This document shows, in pieces, positions 8,090-16,975 of a stretch of 40,117 nt of DNA. Both the position numbers and the translations under genes were made by a program. Source of the DNA: a virus. The notes beneath the pieces were generated by a model, which saw nothing but the letters and a program-made list of their open reading frames with translations, had not been told where the DNA came from and ran no database searches. Every line of letters begins with the position of its first letter. The first letter of the stretch is position 1. Where the stretch lies: positions 1 through 40,117 of IMG/VR virus record IMGVR_UViG_3300020170_000014. One strand, written 5' to 3'.

Positions 8090-11000
8090 CAAAATTTTCC
8101 CTCACTTGTCAGTTCGTCCTTAAGTAATGAGAGGCCTAAAAGTGTCGGAGAAGTCGTTCCCGAAGAGAATAGTTTTACACCTAGCTGGTACTCTTGCGCT
8201 CTACCTGACGAAATTGCGTTTCTCACAGAAGTTTTACTAATCGTACTTTGTGTACCAAGCGAAGTAAATCCATTTCTGTCTAGATTGAGCTCTATTTCGA
8301 CTGACTGTCCTGTTGTAAGTGGCAAAAAGTCTGCCTTAAGTGCAAGCGTCTCACTTTGATGCCAGATACTATTATCGTCCATCACGAGTGTTTGAAGTTC
8401 ACCAACCCGAGCAGGATTATTATTAAAATCAACCTTATCAGCACCAAATCCAGAACCATCTTTCCACCCTACAACAAGCGATGTTCCTACAGGGGTTATC
8501 GAACCTATTTGCACAGTACTTCCATAGTTTCCAGTAGAAATTGGATAGTCAAACGAGAGTATTTGAGGATACATTTGATTTAATGTTCCATAACTATAAA
8601 CACCACGCCCTACTGTTGTTGAGTTACTATTTGCATAAAGCCCCGCATGGAGAAGACCTCGCCACATCGTAAGCGCTCCAGGATATACTTCTGTATAGTC
8701 ATTTCCTGAAAGCTGCGGCATTCTTTTAACTTTCTGCGACTGGGCGCTCCCTGTGGAGGCATAATTTCCCTGATAGTCCATAAGAAGCCCTCGGTATCCT
8801 GCATACATATAGAGATCAGAGTCAATTCCACAAAGCGCGTTAACCTGGCCCTCTGCAATATCAATAAAGAAGTTAAATGTTGGAGCCTGGCCATCCCAAA
8901 AATAAATACGTCCACGATCAAACCCCGTTATCAATCCTCCACGCCACATACCAATAGCCAGATATTCTCTCCAAAACCCAAAACATCTAACTTTCCACTG
9001 GGGGGGGAACGCGATAAGGTTAGGATTATAAAAAGCACCATCCCATGTTGCAAGATATCGTTCGTTTCCAATAACTTCATACTGAAGGAAGGGAACAATA
9101 GGGTGAAATTGCGTATCAGTTACCAAAAATCCAAAATAAGTATAGTATTTTGCCGTGGAAATATTGTCTGCTGTTCCCGTGACAATTTTCCCATCAGCTA
9201 CTGTTGAGGTTAGGTGAATATGATATGTTTTTCCAATAACAATTCTCCAAGGAGTGGTAAAAATGAATTCTACTTCACCGGCAATCGGAATATTGGCATT
9301 CGCCATAGTGGTTGTAGCTATTGTCCTGTTTTGCTGATCGTGAATAGTCACCGTCCAGTTTCCCGTTCCTTTAGTATCAACAAAGAACGAGACTGACGCC
9401 TGAGGGTCATTAACGGGGGTAAAACTACGTATATCTATAGCGTCCTCGATGATTGAGGTAGGAAGAGTATAGGTTTGTCCACTAAGAACCTGTGATGTAT
9501 CGATATCTAATCGAGTTGAGGGTGCAGGGAAGGGAACATCAGTCGAGAAGGTCGGCGAGTTATGAGAAGTAAGCGTATTTCCATTAGCCGTACCATCGGT
9601 AAACGCTGCGTTCAATTTATAGTATGCCTTAAGATTTCCTTCACTCCCCGTCAGCTGAACCTGGTTTTGTGCTGCTATTTGTCCGGCCCCATTAGCTTGC
9701 CCCCAAATACGTGCATCATCAAGATATCCATCGAAAAAGTTAGCAACTGCAGAAGTTTTATTTGCGCCCACATATAAAAGGGAGGCGTTGTTATGTATTG
9801 AGGTAAAGGTACCAACAGAAGTACCGATAACCAGCGCATTCAGATAAAAGGTTACCGTTGAGGTTGCTGCTACCCAAGACGCCGAAAGTCTATTCCATAC
9901 TCCTGTGGCAAGACTAGAAAGGTTTTGTGTTAAATATTCAGAGTTTGATCCATTACTTGAAACTCCAAGTCGCGCCTGTGTTGTTGTGGTTGTTACAAGC
10001 GTATTGTCTTGGGTAGCATTCAGTGTTGGAATAGTCGATCCAGAATAAGAAGTAAGATAGTTTAGATGTATTCTTCCATCTCCTCCGGCCCCTCCTGAAC
10101 TTGCTGTTCCACCAATACCCAAAGTTGCATGACTACCTCCTCCCCCGTTTCCTCCCTCGCCAGGGACATCAGGGATTGTACTTCCCGCACCAAGCGCAGT
10201 TATAGCATCAACTCCAAGCGGCGCAACTTGTCCATTCATCATAACAAAACCTCCTGAACCCGATCCTGCAGAATGCCTTCCTACCGAACCTGATACTCCT
10301 CCCGCTGTCATAGTTCCTGATCCATGTCGTGATATTGTTACTGCGTTTACGAAGATTCCGCCGCCACCATTTCCACCATCGATAGTTCCACCCGAAGGAG
10401 TGTTTGCACCACCCCCACCGCTTCCCAGGATCATTGTAGTTAGATCTGTCGAGTCTGGTGTTACAAGACCAGCAAAACCATTACCACTAAGATTGTCGCC
10501 GCCGCCGCCGCCTGAGTAGTTTGGAATATTAGATCCACCCCCGCCACCCAAGTACGACTCTCCTTGGTTTCCCGTTGTTGTTGTTGTTCCTCCTACTCCT
10601 CCTCGAAATCCTGCCCCATCCGCTGAAACGATACCAGTATACGCGAAGTTTCCACTTGCCAAAAAAATAAGTAGTCCACCAGTAGTCCCATTCCAAGATT
10701 TAGCACTCCATGTAAAACTCGAGCTTACAGAAACCGTCGTATATTGGGGAATTTGAATAACCTGTGCCCCTGATCCATAGGTGTTCCTAAGAGGAGTCAT
10801 AGTAGTGATAGTTCCCGATGTGTAACTTTGTATAGTATTTCGCTCCCATTGCCCAGCACTCGATCCTTGTGTTTGCCAAATAAGTATTGGTTTGTTTGCC
10901 GCAAAAGAAGCGTTTGTTGCTGAAATTGATTGTGTTGCAGCTGTTCCAGTACAATCTGAATCAACAAGACTTTGAGTAGTATTTGAAGAAATCGTCAATG

Positions 11001-11688
11001 GCCCATCAGACCCATCCCCAAAGAAACCAGAAGTTCCGTAAAGGTCGAGGATATACGACCGAGTAACACCTGATTCATCCCACTTAGCAATAAGCGCCAT
11101 TGAATTACCCGCGGTAGGTAAGGTGTTTGCCTTAAAAAAAGTTTCTAGAGTGATGCTTCCCGTTACCGAAAGAGACGCAGAGTCAGAAGCAGTTGCATAC
11201 ATAGAGGAAGCAGAGGCTAAAAGAAGAGAGTTAGTATTTAGCGGAACTCCACCCTGTGCCTGGAGAAAGTTGTCTGAAACAGTAGGTATTCCTGCTATAG
11301 GACCATACCGACCAAGGGCCGAGTCAGTCGTATAGTAGAGATAATCATCACCAGCAAAATAGGATAGCCCATTTCCATGAGCATTAGCAACTGACCGTAA
11401 AAGGCTCCAGCTTCCCGCCGTTGTTCGTTTATAGAGATTTCCCGTGTCTCCGTAGTAATAGGAGCTCAGATCAGAAGGAATAACATCTCCCCACTTAATA
11501 AGATCTGTAATTACCGATCCAGATTCTTTTACCGCGCCAGGAAGAAGCGTGATTGATTGAGGGTCATCTCGGTAATTTATGGCACGACCATAGTAGAAAG
11601 AATTAGGGACTTCTCCCGATGCATTTTCCTTAAGATAATCGCTTAAACCACCAGCCCATCGCTTCTGAGAAAAAACTGACTTAGACAT
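8089..11688 (-). CDS. Long tail spike/adhesin: split LamG domain with glycine-rich insert
   Basis: 1199 residues from the ATG at 11688. The N-terminus (FSQKRWAGGLSDYLKEN) suits a tail-docking segment. A LamG/concanavalin-type lectin begins at about 165 (LSVTGSITLETFFKANTLP) and resumes at about 590 (GVWNRLSASWVAATSTVTFYLN, DGYLDDARIWGQ). Between them lies a glycine-rich block with runs such as YLGGGGGSNIPNYSGGGGG, like polyglycine-sandwich adhesins of some tailed phages. The last 400 residues read as a propeller-like tail protein (PPQWKVRCFGFWREYLAIGMW, NALCGIDSDLYMYAGYRG). Probable function: receptor or cell-surface glycan binding. Confidence 0.75.
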   Translation of the reverse strand: MSKSVFSQKRWAGGLSDYLKENASGEVPNSFYYGRAINYRDDPQSITLLPGAVKESGSVITDLIKWGDVIPSDLSSYYYGDTGNLYKRTTAGSWSLLRSVANAHGNGLSYFAGDDYLYYTTDSALGRYGPIAGIPTVSDNFLQAQGGVPLNTNSLLLASASSMYATASDSASLSVTGSITLETFFKANTLPTAGNSMALIAKWDESGVTRSYILDLYGTSGFFGDGSDGPLTISSNTTQSLVDSDCTGTAATQSISATNASFAANKPILIWQTQGSSAGQWERNTIQSYTSGTITTMTPLRNTYGSGAQVIQIPQYTTVSVSSSFTWSAKSWNGTTGGLLIFLASGNFAYTGIVSADGAGFRGGVGGTTTTTGNQGESYLGGGGGSNIPNYSGGGGGDNLSGNGFAGLVTPDSTDLTTMILGSGGGGANTPSGGTIDGGNGGGGIFVNAVTISRHGSGTMTAGGVSGSVGRHSAGSGSGGFVMMNGQVAPLGVDAITALGAGSTIPDVPGEGGNGGGGSHATLGIGGTASSGGAGGDGRIHLNYLTSYSGSTIPTLNATQDNTLVTTTTTQARLGVSSNGSNSEYLTQNLSSLATGVWNRLSASWVAATSTVTFYLNALVIGTSVGTFTSIHNNASLLYVGANKTSAVANFFDGYLDDARIWGQANGAGQIAAQNQVQLTGSEGNLKAYYKLNAAFTDGTANGNTLTSHNSPTFSTDVPFPAPSTRLDIDTSQVLSGQTYTLPTSIIEDAIDIRSFTPVNDPQASVSFFVDTKGTGNWTVTIHDQQNRTIATTTMANANIPIAGEVEFIFTTPWRIVIGKTYHIHLTSTVADGKIVTGTADNISTAKYYTYFGFLVTDTQFHPIVPFLQYEVIGNERYLATWDGAFYNPNLIAFPPQWKVRCFGFWREYLAIGMWRGGLITGFDRGRIYFWDGQAPTFNFFIDIAEGQVNALCGIDSDLYMYAGYRGLLMDYQGNYASTGSAQSQKVKRMPQLSGNDYTEVYPGALTMWRGLLHAGLYANSNSTTVGRGVYSYGTLNQMYPQILSFDYPISTGNYGSTVQIGSITPVGTSLVVGWKDGSGFGADKVDFNNNPARVGELQTLVMDDNSIWHQSETLALKADFLPLTTGQSVEIELNLDRNGFTSLGTQSTISKTSVRNAISSGRAQEYQLGVKLFSSGTTSPTLLGLSLLKDELTSEGKF

Positions 11689-11747
11689 AAAAAAATCCCA
11701 CACAACGAGATCGTTTTGGGATAGGTTCCTTTGGGGGAAGTATAGCA
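11689..11747 (-). promoter_or_regulatory. Late leader of the tail spike gene
   Basis: Minus strand: TGC-TATACT (11739-11747), then AAAGGAACCTATCCCAA, then a hairpin (ATCCCA/TGGGAT with inner AACG/CGTT), seven T and directly ATG. There is no ribosome site between hairpin and start. Same layout as the leader at 6934-6994. Confidence 0.55.
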
Positions 11748-11773
11748 GATTACAGGGTTTTATTAATCCCCCA

Positions 11774-11810
11774 ATTATATCACAAGGTATTATTAATTAC
11801 TATTGTGATA
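11774..11810 (-). promoter_or_regulatory. Extended -10 (TGA-TATAAT) inside an inverted repeat
   Basis: On the minus strand TGATATAAT (11774-11782) is a perfect extended -10. An 8-bp perfect inverted repeat, TATCACAA (11778-11785) and TTGTGATA (11803-11810), overlaps it and the end of the neck gene. It may be an operator, or a stem that ends the neck transcript. It serves the spike gene in tandem with the promoter at 11739-11747. Confidence 0.45.
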
Positions 11811-12777
11811 GCTCTGTTGCCCATACTTTATATTGCAACGGATTTAAACGAGGTTTCCTTCTAACAATTCTCCTGTCATCACGGTCATTATAAAGATTTA
11901 TTGCCCCCAAAAGCCCGCCTGTTATTTCGGGAGTTCCCTCAACTCTGTTTTTATTTTTAGCGTTACCCGTCCAAAAAAGGTTATCATATAGTTCTGCTGA
12001 GTCGGGGTCTTTTTGCATTCCTCCATAAAAATCAGCAGCAGTTCCCCAGGACAAAATCGTATGAAGTTCTTCCGGCAGCTCGGGTGTCTCTCCGATTCTA
12101 TAGGCAGCTGGAGTCGCAGTAGCAAACGCCCAGCTTGACGCAACCCCTGAATTTGTACCCAAAGTAACATGTGTAGTATCGGTAAATCCTGTTATCCGAT
12201 ACCAGTATCCCTGCCCTTGAACAGTTGTATCTGTCACCGTAAGCCACCTACCCACCATAGAACTTGTAAAAACTGCATCGGCGTTTTCGACAATCGCACT
12301 CCCGTTAGTAACGGTAATTGTTCCAGTAGAAAAGTCGTCAACCGAAAGATTTCTATCTCTAAAGTGATAGTAAATCACCCCCGTATAAGTTGCTTGAGGA
12401 ATTGGCCACACCTGAAATGAGTCCTGTTCAATGAAATAAAACTGAGGAACTGCCGAAGCCTGAATTTGGATAGCATTGAGCTGCAATATATTGTTTCGAG
12501 AAAGTATGGGTTGAAGCGGATAGTTTACCGATCCAATAGTAATATATCCTCCCTCAATGGTCACAAGGCCCGGGGGAAATGGATAAAGCTGTGTATTGTT
12601 TGCGGTACTAAATGAGTATGGTTTTACTGTCTTATAGTTATTAAGTTTTGCCAGTACTAACTGATACCGTTGACCAAGATTCGTATTAAAGTCCGCCAAA
12701 AGATCAGTATTAGTCGTACCAACCTCATTAATGTAGCGAAGATGTTGTTCTTTGATATCTTGATAGGTAAGTCGCAT
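11800..12777 (-). CDS. Neck / head-to-tail connector protein
   Basis: 325 residues. N-terminal helix TTNTDLLADFNTNLGQRYQLVLAKLNNY, then beta-rich segments (YPFPPGLVTIEGGYITIG, FQVWPIPQATYTGVIYYHFRDRNL, MVGRWLTVTDTT, YWYRITGF), then ETPELPEELHTILSWGTAADFYGG and a charged tail. I recognise the pattern from podovirus-like metagenomic genomes, where it lies among tail genes. Connector role is inferred. The middle segment (about 145-230, TGTITVTNGSAIVENADAVFTSSMVG) looks like an inserted phage Ig-like module. Confidence 0.6.
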   Translation of the reverse strand: MRLTYQDIKEQHLRYINEVGTTNTDLLADFNTNLGQRYQLVLAKLNNYKTVKPYSFSTANNTQLYPFPPGLVTIEGGYITIGSVNYPLQPILSRNNILQLNAIQIQASAVPQFYFIEQDSFQVWPIPQATYTGVIYYHFRDRNLSVDDFSTGTITVTNGSAIVENADAVFTSSMVGRWLTVTDTTVQGQGYWYRITGFTDTTHVTLGTNSGVASSWAFATATPAAYRIGETPELPEELHTILSWGTAADFYGGMQKDPDSAELYDNLFWTGNAKNKNRVEGTPEITGGLLGAINLYNDRDDRRIVRRKPRLNPLQYKVWATELSQ

Positions 12778-12779
12778 AG

Positions 12780-12911
12780 TTATTTCTTCTTCTCAACTCC
12801 TTTAATCTTTCCTGCATTTTTAGATGCATAGAAAACACTTTCTCCTTTTTTGGAGCCATATTCTTTTTCCATCGCACCTCTAATTTTTGAACCTTTTTTA
12901 GTAAGTGGCAT
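12780..12911 (-). CDS. Small basic virion-cluster protein (43 aa)
   Basis: 43 residues starting MPLTKKGSKIRGAMEKEYG and continuing KKGESVFYASKNAGKIKG. The pattern K-G-x-K-(I/M)xxAMxxxYGxKKGExVFYASKNxGxIKGV is widespread in tailed phages near head genes, function unknown. AGGAGGG precedes the ATG, and TGC-TATACT (12929-12937) gives it its own promoter. Its TAA lies 2 bases before the neck ATG. Confidence 0.85.
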   Translation of the reverse strand: MPLTKKGSKIRGAMEKEYGSKKGESVFYASKNAGKIKGVEKKK

Positions 12912-12928
12912 AGCCCTCCTTTTTTTCT

Positions 12929-12937
12929 AGTATAGCA
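12929..12937 (-). promoter_or_regulatory. Extended -10 promoter (TGC-TATACT)
   Basis: Minus-strand TGC-TATACT with no good -35, 17 nt before the ATG at 12911. It is followed by a normal AGGAGGG site, so this transcript has a short leader. Same hexamer family as the other late promoters. Confidence 0.5.
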
Positions 12938-12940
12938 GAT

Positions 12941-13681
12941 CTACATTCCCATACCCATCATCATACGAAGTGCATTTACCGCCATAGCCCCGTATGAAGG
13001 AAATTTATTAGGACGTGTATATATTTGCCACGGATCGGTATAAAGCTGCTTGGCTTCTTGCGCATTAAACGATCTGTTTGCCCAAACCCGGGCCGAGTAA
13101 ATAGTACAGTTACACCGTTTCGCATTCGAGTTATCTTGTGCCAAAGAAGTATTCGCTGTGGGAGCATTTGTAGAACTGCTAGAAGTTGTTGCTGTTGGTA
13201 AACCATTTATGTACACTGTCGTTGTAAGAACTGCCCGATTACTTACTAGAATATTGTAAATTACGCCCGCAGTAAGAGTCACTGCAACATCAAATAGATT
13301 CTGTCCTCTAAAAAGAACTTTTACCACCCCTGCGTTAACTTCCAGTGCAACTCCATTCGAGTTTGCGTCAGACCCCACGTAAAGAATTACTTTTTCTCCC
13401 GCAGCTTGAATAGTAGTAAGGCTAAATATTGCCGCAAGTGCATAATTAGTAGTGTTAGATGTTGGAACCGATCCCACGCTTGCAAACTGTGTCGACCCGT
13501 CAAATGAAAGGCCGGGGCCGAGTTGGCTTGGTTTCCATAAGGGAGTTCCACTTGTAGTAAGGTTTCTGTTACTCACGACATCTTGAACATTGGTACCGCC
13601 TCCTTCAAAAAGAGGTACGTCAAAAACAAGTCCCTGAGAAAACCGATTATTCCAATTTATTTTAGGGATGTACGGTTTCAC
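12941..13681 (-). CDS. LamG/concanavalin-like adhesin
   Basis: 246 residues from a GTG at 13681 with GGAGG upstream; start and preceding stop share one base. Single LamG-type sandwich: LSFDGSTQFASVGS, YALAAIFSLTTI, IYNILVSNRAVLTTTVYINGLP, CTIYSARVWANRSFNAQEAKQLYTDPWQIY. The ending xQLYxDPWQI(Y/F) is typical of phage-borne LamG proteins. It may decorate the virion and bind surface sugars. Confidence 0.75.
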   Translation of the reverse strand: MKPYIPKINWNNRFSQGLVFDVPLFEGGGTNVQDVVSNRNLTTSGTPLWKPSQLGPGLSFDGSTQFASVGSVPTSNTTNYALAAIFSLTTIQAAGEKVILYVGSDANSNGVALEVNAGVVKVLFRGQNLFDVAVTLTAGVIYNILVSNRAVLTTTVYINGLPTATTSSSSTNAPTANTSLAQDNSNAKRCNCTIYSARVWANRSFNAQEAKQLYTDPWQIYTRPNKFPSYGAMAVNALRMMMGMGM

Positions 13682-14322
13682 TATTTTCCTCCTCTATAAA
13701 AACTGTTTCCGCTACTTGCCTTAAAAGTTGCAACACACCCCGCAGCATTTTGTAGTGTTGCCCACGATGCCGTGGTGCTTTGAGCACCTGTTGCAGTTGT
13801 TATTAGATATGACGTCATAAGATCTGTTGTCGTTATTCCTGTCACATACGAGTTTGTCCAAGAAACACTTCCTCCGTTAGTAAGCAGTGTACCTACAGCC
13901 GCAACAACCAGCTCGTCAGCAAGAGTAGTAGCACTGGTTGTTCCCGATGCACGGGAAGTAACCGGAACCCCACTGTCGGCTGTTGATGCAGTTTGATCCA
14001 AAACCGAAGCAGTAGTGGTGTTAAACCCGCTAAATTCAAATACATGAAACTGCATAAGTGTTGCAAGTGTTCCCACCGAACTAATTGACGTTGTATCAGT
14101 TCCGTCACAAATCTTATAAAAAACCTGAGTGCTTCCTACTCCAATATTTGTTGCAATTGAAACAGCAGAAGTAAATCCCGTTATCGTAACACTTCCTGCA
14201 GCGACGTTTGCATCAACCACCCCTATAAGAAGATTGGTTATTTTTGGTGTCAATCCCAACGTTACTGTAACAGGAGTCGTAAGTGCCGTATTTGAAGCTG
14301 ATTGTACAAAAAATGCTGCCAT
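13681..14322 (-). CDS. Virion protein, beta-rich, unknown
   Basis: 213 residues, very rich in T, S, V and A, without charged clusters. Strand-like segments (PVTVTLGLTPKITNLLIGVV, MQFHVFEFSGFNT, TTASWATLQNAAGCVATFKAS) suggest an Ig-like or jelly-roll decoration or fibre module. No family recognised. Position between LamG and other beta-rich genes supports a structural role. No ribosome site; TATAAC lies 10 nt ahead. Confidence 0.6.
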   Translation of the reverse strand: MAAFFVQSASNTALTTPVTVTLGLTPKITNLLIGVVDANVAAGSVTITGFTSAVSIATNIGVGSTQVFYKICDGTDTTSISSVGTLATLMQFHVFEFSGFNTTTASVLDQTASTADSGVPVTSRASGTTSATTLADELVVAAVGTLLTNGGSVSWTNSYVTGITTTDLMTSYLITTATGAQSTTASWATLQNAAGCVATFKASSGNSFYRGGK

Positions 14323-14328
14323 AAAAGA

Positions 14329-14790
14329 CTAAGTTATAGTAGGCGTAATAAGAGTATATTCTGCTGAAAAATTACCTCCCGTACTATTGGCCGTAGCTCC
14401 TGTACTGTTAACCACTGCAATTCCAAAACTTTTACCCAGAGATCCCAGAAATTTTGTATCAAAAACCCCATAATAGGTAGCGTTAGATGTTGCTGCAGAA
14501 TTAAGTATAGTACCCAAAAGCGGTGCATTGATTACGGTAATTCCCGCATCAGATGCTCCTGCATTGTCGTCAATAAGCGTGCCGTCTCCTCGTATGAGAT
14601 AGACATACACAAGTGTATTCGCTGTAGGACTTGTTCCTGTTGTAAATTTAACTGCAATGAGCGCTGATGGAGCAGTATTGCTTGTAATAACATTACTTTG
14701 CCTCCCTACCCCTGCTGTTGAATTAGCAAGCGACGCAAGAGTAATAGTAAATGTAGTTGTTGTACCATAAGTATCCGATATCGATGACAT
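14329..14790 (-). CDS. Virion protein, beta-rich, unknown
   Basis: 153 residues, T/S/A-rich, strand-rich (TTTTFTITLASLAN, NTLVYVYLIRGDGTLIDD, NATYYGVFDTKFLGSLG, NFSAEYTLITPTIT). Its ATG overlaps the preceding TAA (TAATG). Likely a small fibre or decoration subunit by composition and neighbours. No named family. Confidence 0.6.
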   Translation of the reverse strand: MSSISDTYGTTTTFTITLASLANSTAGVGRQSNVITSNTAPSALIAVKFTTGTSPTANTLVYVYLIRGDGTLIDDNAGASDAGITVINAPLLGTILNSAATSNATYYGVFDTKFLGSLGKSFGIAVVNSTGATANSTGGNFSAEYTLITPTIT

Positions 14791-15080
14791 TAGATGAGTG
14801 CCTCCTTGACCTGTTCTTCTGTTATTTCATTGGGAACACCAGTAATTCCCACAATCAATTTTAAAACTGGCGCGTCCCTATAGTCAGTTCTCTGACCAGT
14901 AATAGTACCCGCAGGAGGAGGATTGATATCAGGACCAGGATCGGGCTGGATAATATCGCTAATCGTGACTGTTTGTGAATTCATGAGATCAGCAATCTCT
15001 TTTGCAGACTTACCTAAATACCCCTTCTTACCCGGGTCTACTTCTATTTCTTTTTTTATTCTTTCTAGTAACTGGTCCAT
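14790..15080 (-). CDS. Small structural-cluster protein, unknown
   Basis: 96 residues. Helical N-terminus (MDQLLERIKKEIEVDPGKKGYLGKSAKEIADLMNS), then a Pro/Gly linker (QPDPGPDINPPPAG) and a short C-terminal part ending EEQVKEALI. TGAGG precedes the start. It lies between two fibre-type genes and could be an adaptor; no family recognised. Confidence 0.55.
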   Translation of the reverse strand: MDQLLERIKKEIEVDPGKKGYLGKSAKEIADLMNSQTVTISDIIQPDPGPDINPPPAGTITGQRTDYRDAPVLKLIVGITGVPNEITEEQVKEALI

Positions 15081-15082
15081 AA

Positions 15083-15937
15083 TTAAACCTCATCAACATA
15101 ACTTACTGAATAGTGGATAGTTTGAGAACTATCTAAGTTAAGATTAAGAAGTGTTGCGCTGGCGGTTGCAAATAGCCATGCCGGTGGAGTAATAGCCAAA
15201 TTAGCTCCTGTAGAGACTCCAGAAGGTGCTTGTAATATAACTCGCCATAATTCTGTACCACTTGCTCCTGACTGAAAAATGCAGATTACTGCAGTCGTTG
15301 ATGTCGTTGAAAGTGAAAACGCATGAATCTTTAGTCGATTGGTCCCCGCACTTATTAAGGTATTATTCCCCGAAGAGCTAACTGACCCTCCCTTTGAGGT
15401 AAGTGTTTTTCCCGAATCATTTGCCTGCACAACACGTTGTACTCCTGTTCCTGACGCTCCCGCACCCATACTAGGCGCTACTCCATTAATCTGTTTTACG
15501 TTTGACTGTACAACCGAGGCAGTAATAGCTCCCGCAATCATTGCAAGATTCCCCCCGCTTTCAAGAGCCAAAAGAGAGGTATTGAGGTTAGTTCCTGCGT
15601 TTGCCGTCACACTTGATAACGGAGTAAGTGTCGTTAGTTGCGAGGCAGTAAGAACGATAGGAAGTGAGCCGGCCGCAAGTTGCTGTCCTAGTGAAAATAA
15701 CGCACCTCCCACTTGCGTGATATTTTGAGACCATGGTGCTCCTCCTTGGTTAGCCGTAACCGTACCAGAAACAGGGAACGTGGATATTTGTGTTCCCGTT
15801 GAGTCAACCACTGCAACTACAAGAGCGTTAGCTCCCGCTAACGGAAGTCCCTCTAAAACAAGGAGTGAGGATTGTACCAAGTTACTCCGAGCAAGGATCC
15901 CTGTTACTCTGTTATCTTCTCTGAGAGCGTTTGCCAT
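15083..15937 (-). CDS. Fibre/decoration-type virion protein
   Basis: 284 residues, low in charge and rich in A, S, T, G and V. Repeating strand-turn segments (ANALVVAVVDSTGTQISTFPVSGTVTANQGG, STTAVICIFQSGASGTELWRVIL, LNLDSSQTIHYSVSYVDEV) suggest a beta-rich trimeric fibre or a capsid-fibre. It opens the block 15937-12941 and has a terminator-like hairpin leader directly before its ATG. Confidence 0.6.
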   Translation of the reverse strand: MANALREDNRVTGILARSNLVQSSLLVLEGLPLAGANALVVAVVDSTGTQISTFPVSGTVTANQGGAPWSQNITQVGGALFSLGQQLAAGSLPIVLTASQLTTLTPLSSVTANAGTNLNTSLLALESGGNLAMIAGAITASVVQSNVKQINGVAPSMGAGASGTGVQRVVQANDSGKTLTSKGGSVSSSGNNTLISAGTNRLKIHAFSLSTTSTTAVICIFQSGASGTELWRVILQAPSGVSTGANLAITPPAWLFATASATLLNLNLDSSQTIHYSVSYVDEV

Positions 15938-15990
15938 AAAAAATCTCCAAGGCGTTTATAGCCACTGGAGTAAGTCTCCGTATCATTATA
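15938..15990 (-). promoter_or_regulatory. Late leader: TATAAT plus terminator-like hairpin next to ATG
   Basis: Minus strand: TATAAT (15985-15990), about 14 nt, then a hairpin with arms at 15961-15970 and 15945-15953 (CTCCA...TGGAG, one bulge), ATTTTTT and ATG. No ribosome site between hairpin and start. Layout as at 6934 and 11689, but the sequence differs. Confidence 0.45.
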
Positions 15991-16006
15991 CTAACATAGA
16001 ACCACC

Positions 16007-16486
16007 TTATATTTCAGCTAGTTGCTCACGGCGCGATAGGTAGTTTTCAAGTTCACGTATCTTCTTCTCCCGAGAATCTAATATTTTCTTTCTTTCTTGG
16101 TCCCCTTTTTCTGAAGCAAGAAGCACCGCTTCACGCTGTGATAGTTCTCTCATCTTCATACTATATTCGGAAACAAGATTTTTGTCTTGAGAAAGAGAGA
16201 TCCGTTCACGGTCCATGTTTTTAATATGCTCTTGGATTTTTGACTCTCTTTTTTCTATTTCGAGAAGTTTTCTTTCTATATATTCTCTCTCTCTCTTTGT
16301 CTCCTCTTCTTTAACCAAAAGAGATCTTTTAAACACGTCTAAGTCAGTTCGTTTTTTAGCAAGATCATGATCCTCTCCCTTTAACTCCTCCCGCAGTTTC
16401 TCAAGATCCTCAACCTCTTTGAGATACGCATCAAATTCTTTAAATATAACTTCCACTTTTTCCCTTAGGGAGAGGCTGTTGTTCAT
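16007..16486 (-). CDS. Coiled-coil protein, unknown
   Basis: 159 residues, almost wholly charged helix (about 10-155, EEETKREREYIERKLLEIEKRESK...). It predicts a long coiled coil with no membrane segment. The ATG overlaps the previous stop (ATGA). It lies in the operon between head-decoration and fibre genes. It could be an assembly chaperone for the fibre proteins, but only coiled-coil propensity is visible. Confidence 0.6.
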   Translation of the reverse strand: MNNSLSLREKVEVIFKEFDAYLKEVEDLEKLREELKGEDHDLAKKRTDLDVFKRSLLVKEEETKREREYIERKLLEIEKRESKIQEHIKNMDRERISLSQDKNLVSEYSMKMRELSQREAVLLASEKGDQERKKILDSREKKIRELENYLSRREQLAEI

Positions 16487-16749
16487 ACAATCTCAATTTC
16501 TTTTAAAACAGAGGCAATGTCATCCTCATAATTAGAATTTTGTGAGATTCCTCGTGTACTTACCACCTCATGGGCAAGCTTTTTTGCTATATGATCCGCC
16601 AAATAGGTTGGAAAGGTTGCAACACAAAACGATTGGATACAGTAGGTATGCGACACATTAGTATCATCAGCGCGAGTTGCGACAAAATCCTCACTCAGAG
16701 GATTAAAGATGCTTTTTGGTGTTTGGTTCGGTCCTTCTGGAAGTCTCAT
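16483..16749 (-). CDS. Small head-cluster protein, unknown
   Basis: 88 residues. SIFNPLSEDFVATRADDTNVSHT and FPTYLADHIAKKLAHEVVS follow the N-P-x-x-x-(D/E)-F ... LAxHxAKxLxxx(I/L/V) pattern shared with the larger protein at 16968-17552, so the two look like distant paralogues. It overlaps the preceding gene by 47 nt. Function unknown. Confidence 0.6.
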   Translation of the reverse strand: MRLPEGPNQTPKSIFNPLSEDFVATRADDTNVSHTYCIQSFCVATFPTYLADHIAKKLAHEVVSTRGISQNSNYEDDIASVLKEIEIV

Positions 16750-16975
16750 GTTTTTCTTCAGTCAATTCCTCTATGGGTTTGTAGACAATACTTTCAAGTA
16801 CCGCTATTTTCCGCTCTGAGTCTTCAAGGTGAACACATATCGTTAGTATGATAGAAAGCATTGCCTTTCGTGTCATCTTTCCTTCCCGATCAAGCATTTC
16901 TACATACAAGGTCCATTTGTTCTCAGGAATCCGAATATCAAGAATAGTTGAAACCTCATCCCGAAGACTATTCAC
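16703..16975 (-). CDS. Small head-cluster protein, unknown
   Basis: 90 residues from a GTG at 16975 with GGAGG 6 nt upstream, overlapping the previous stop by 8 nt. Helical with a mildly hydrophobic middle (KAMLSIILTICVHLEDSERKIAVLESIV). No recognised domain. Confidence 0.55.
   Translation of the reverse strand: MNSLRDEVSTILDIRIPENKWTLYVEMLDREGKMTRKAMLSIILTICVHLEDSERKIAVLESIVYKPIEELTEEKHETSRRTEPNTKKHL

Noticed and set aside
15339-15728. Plus-strand open frame rich in Pro/Val/Ala
   Set aside because: Shadow of the low-complexity fibre gene 15083-15937; such mirror frames also occur opposite other Ala/Thr-rich genes here.
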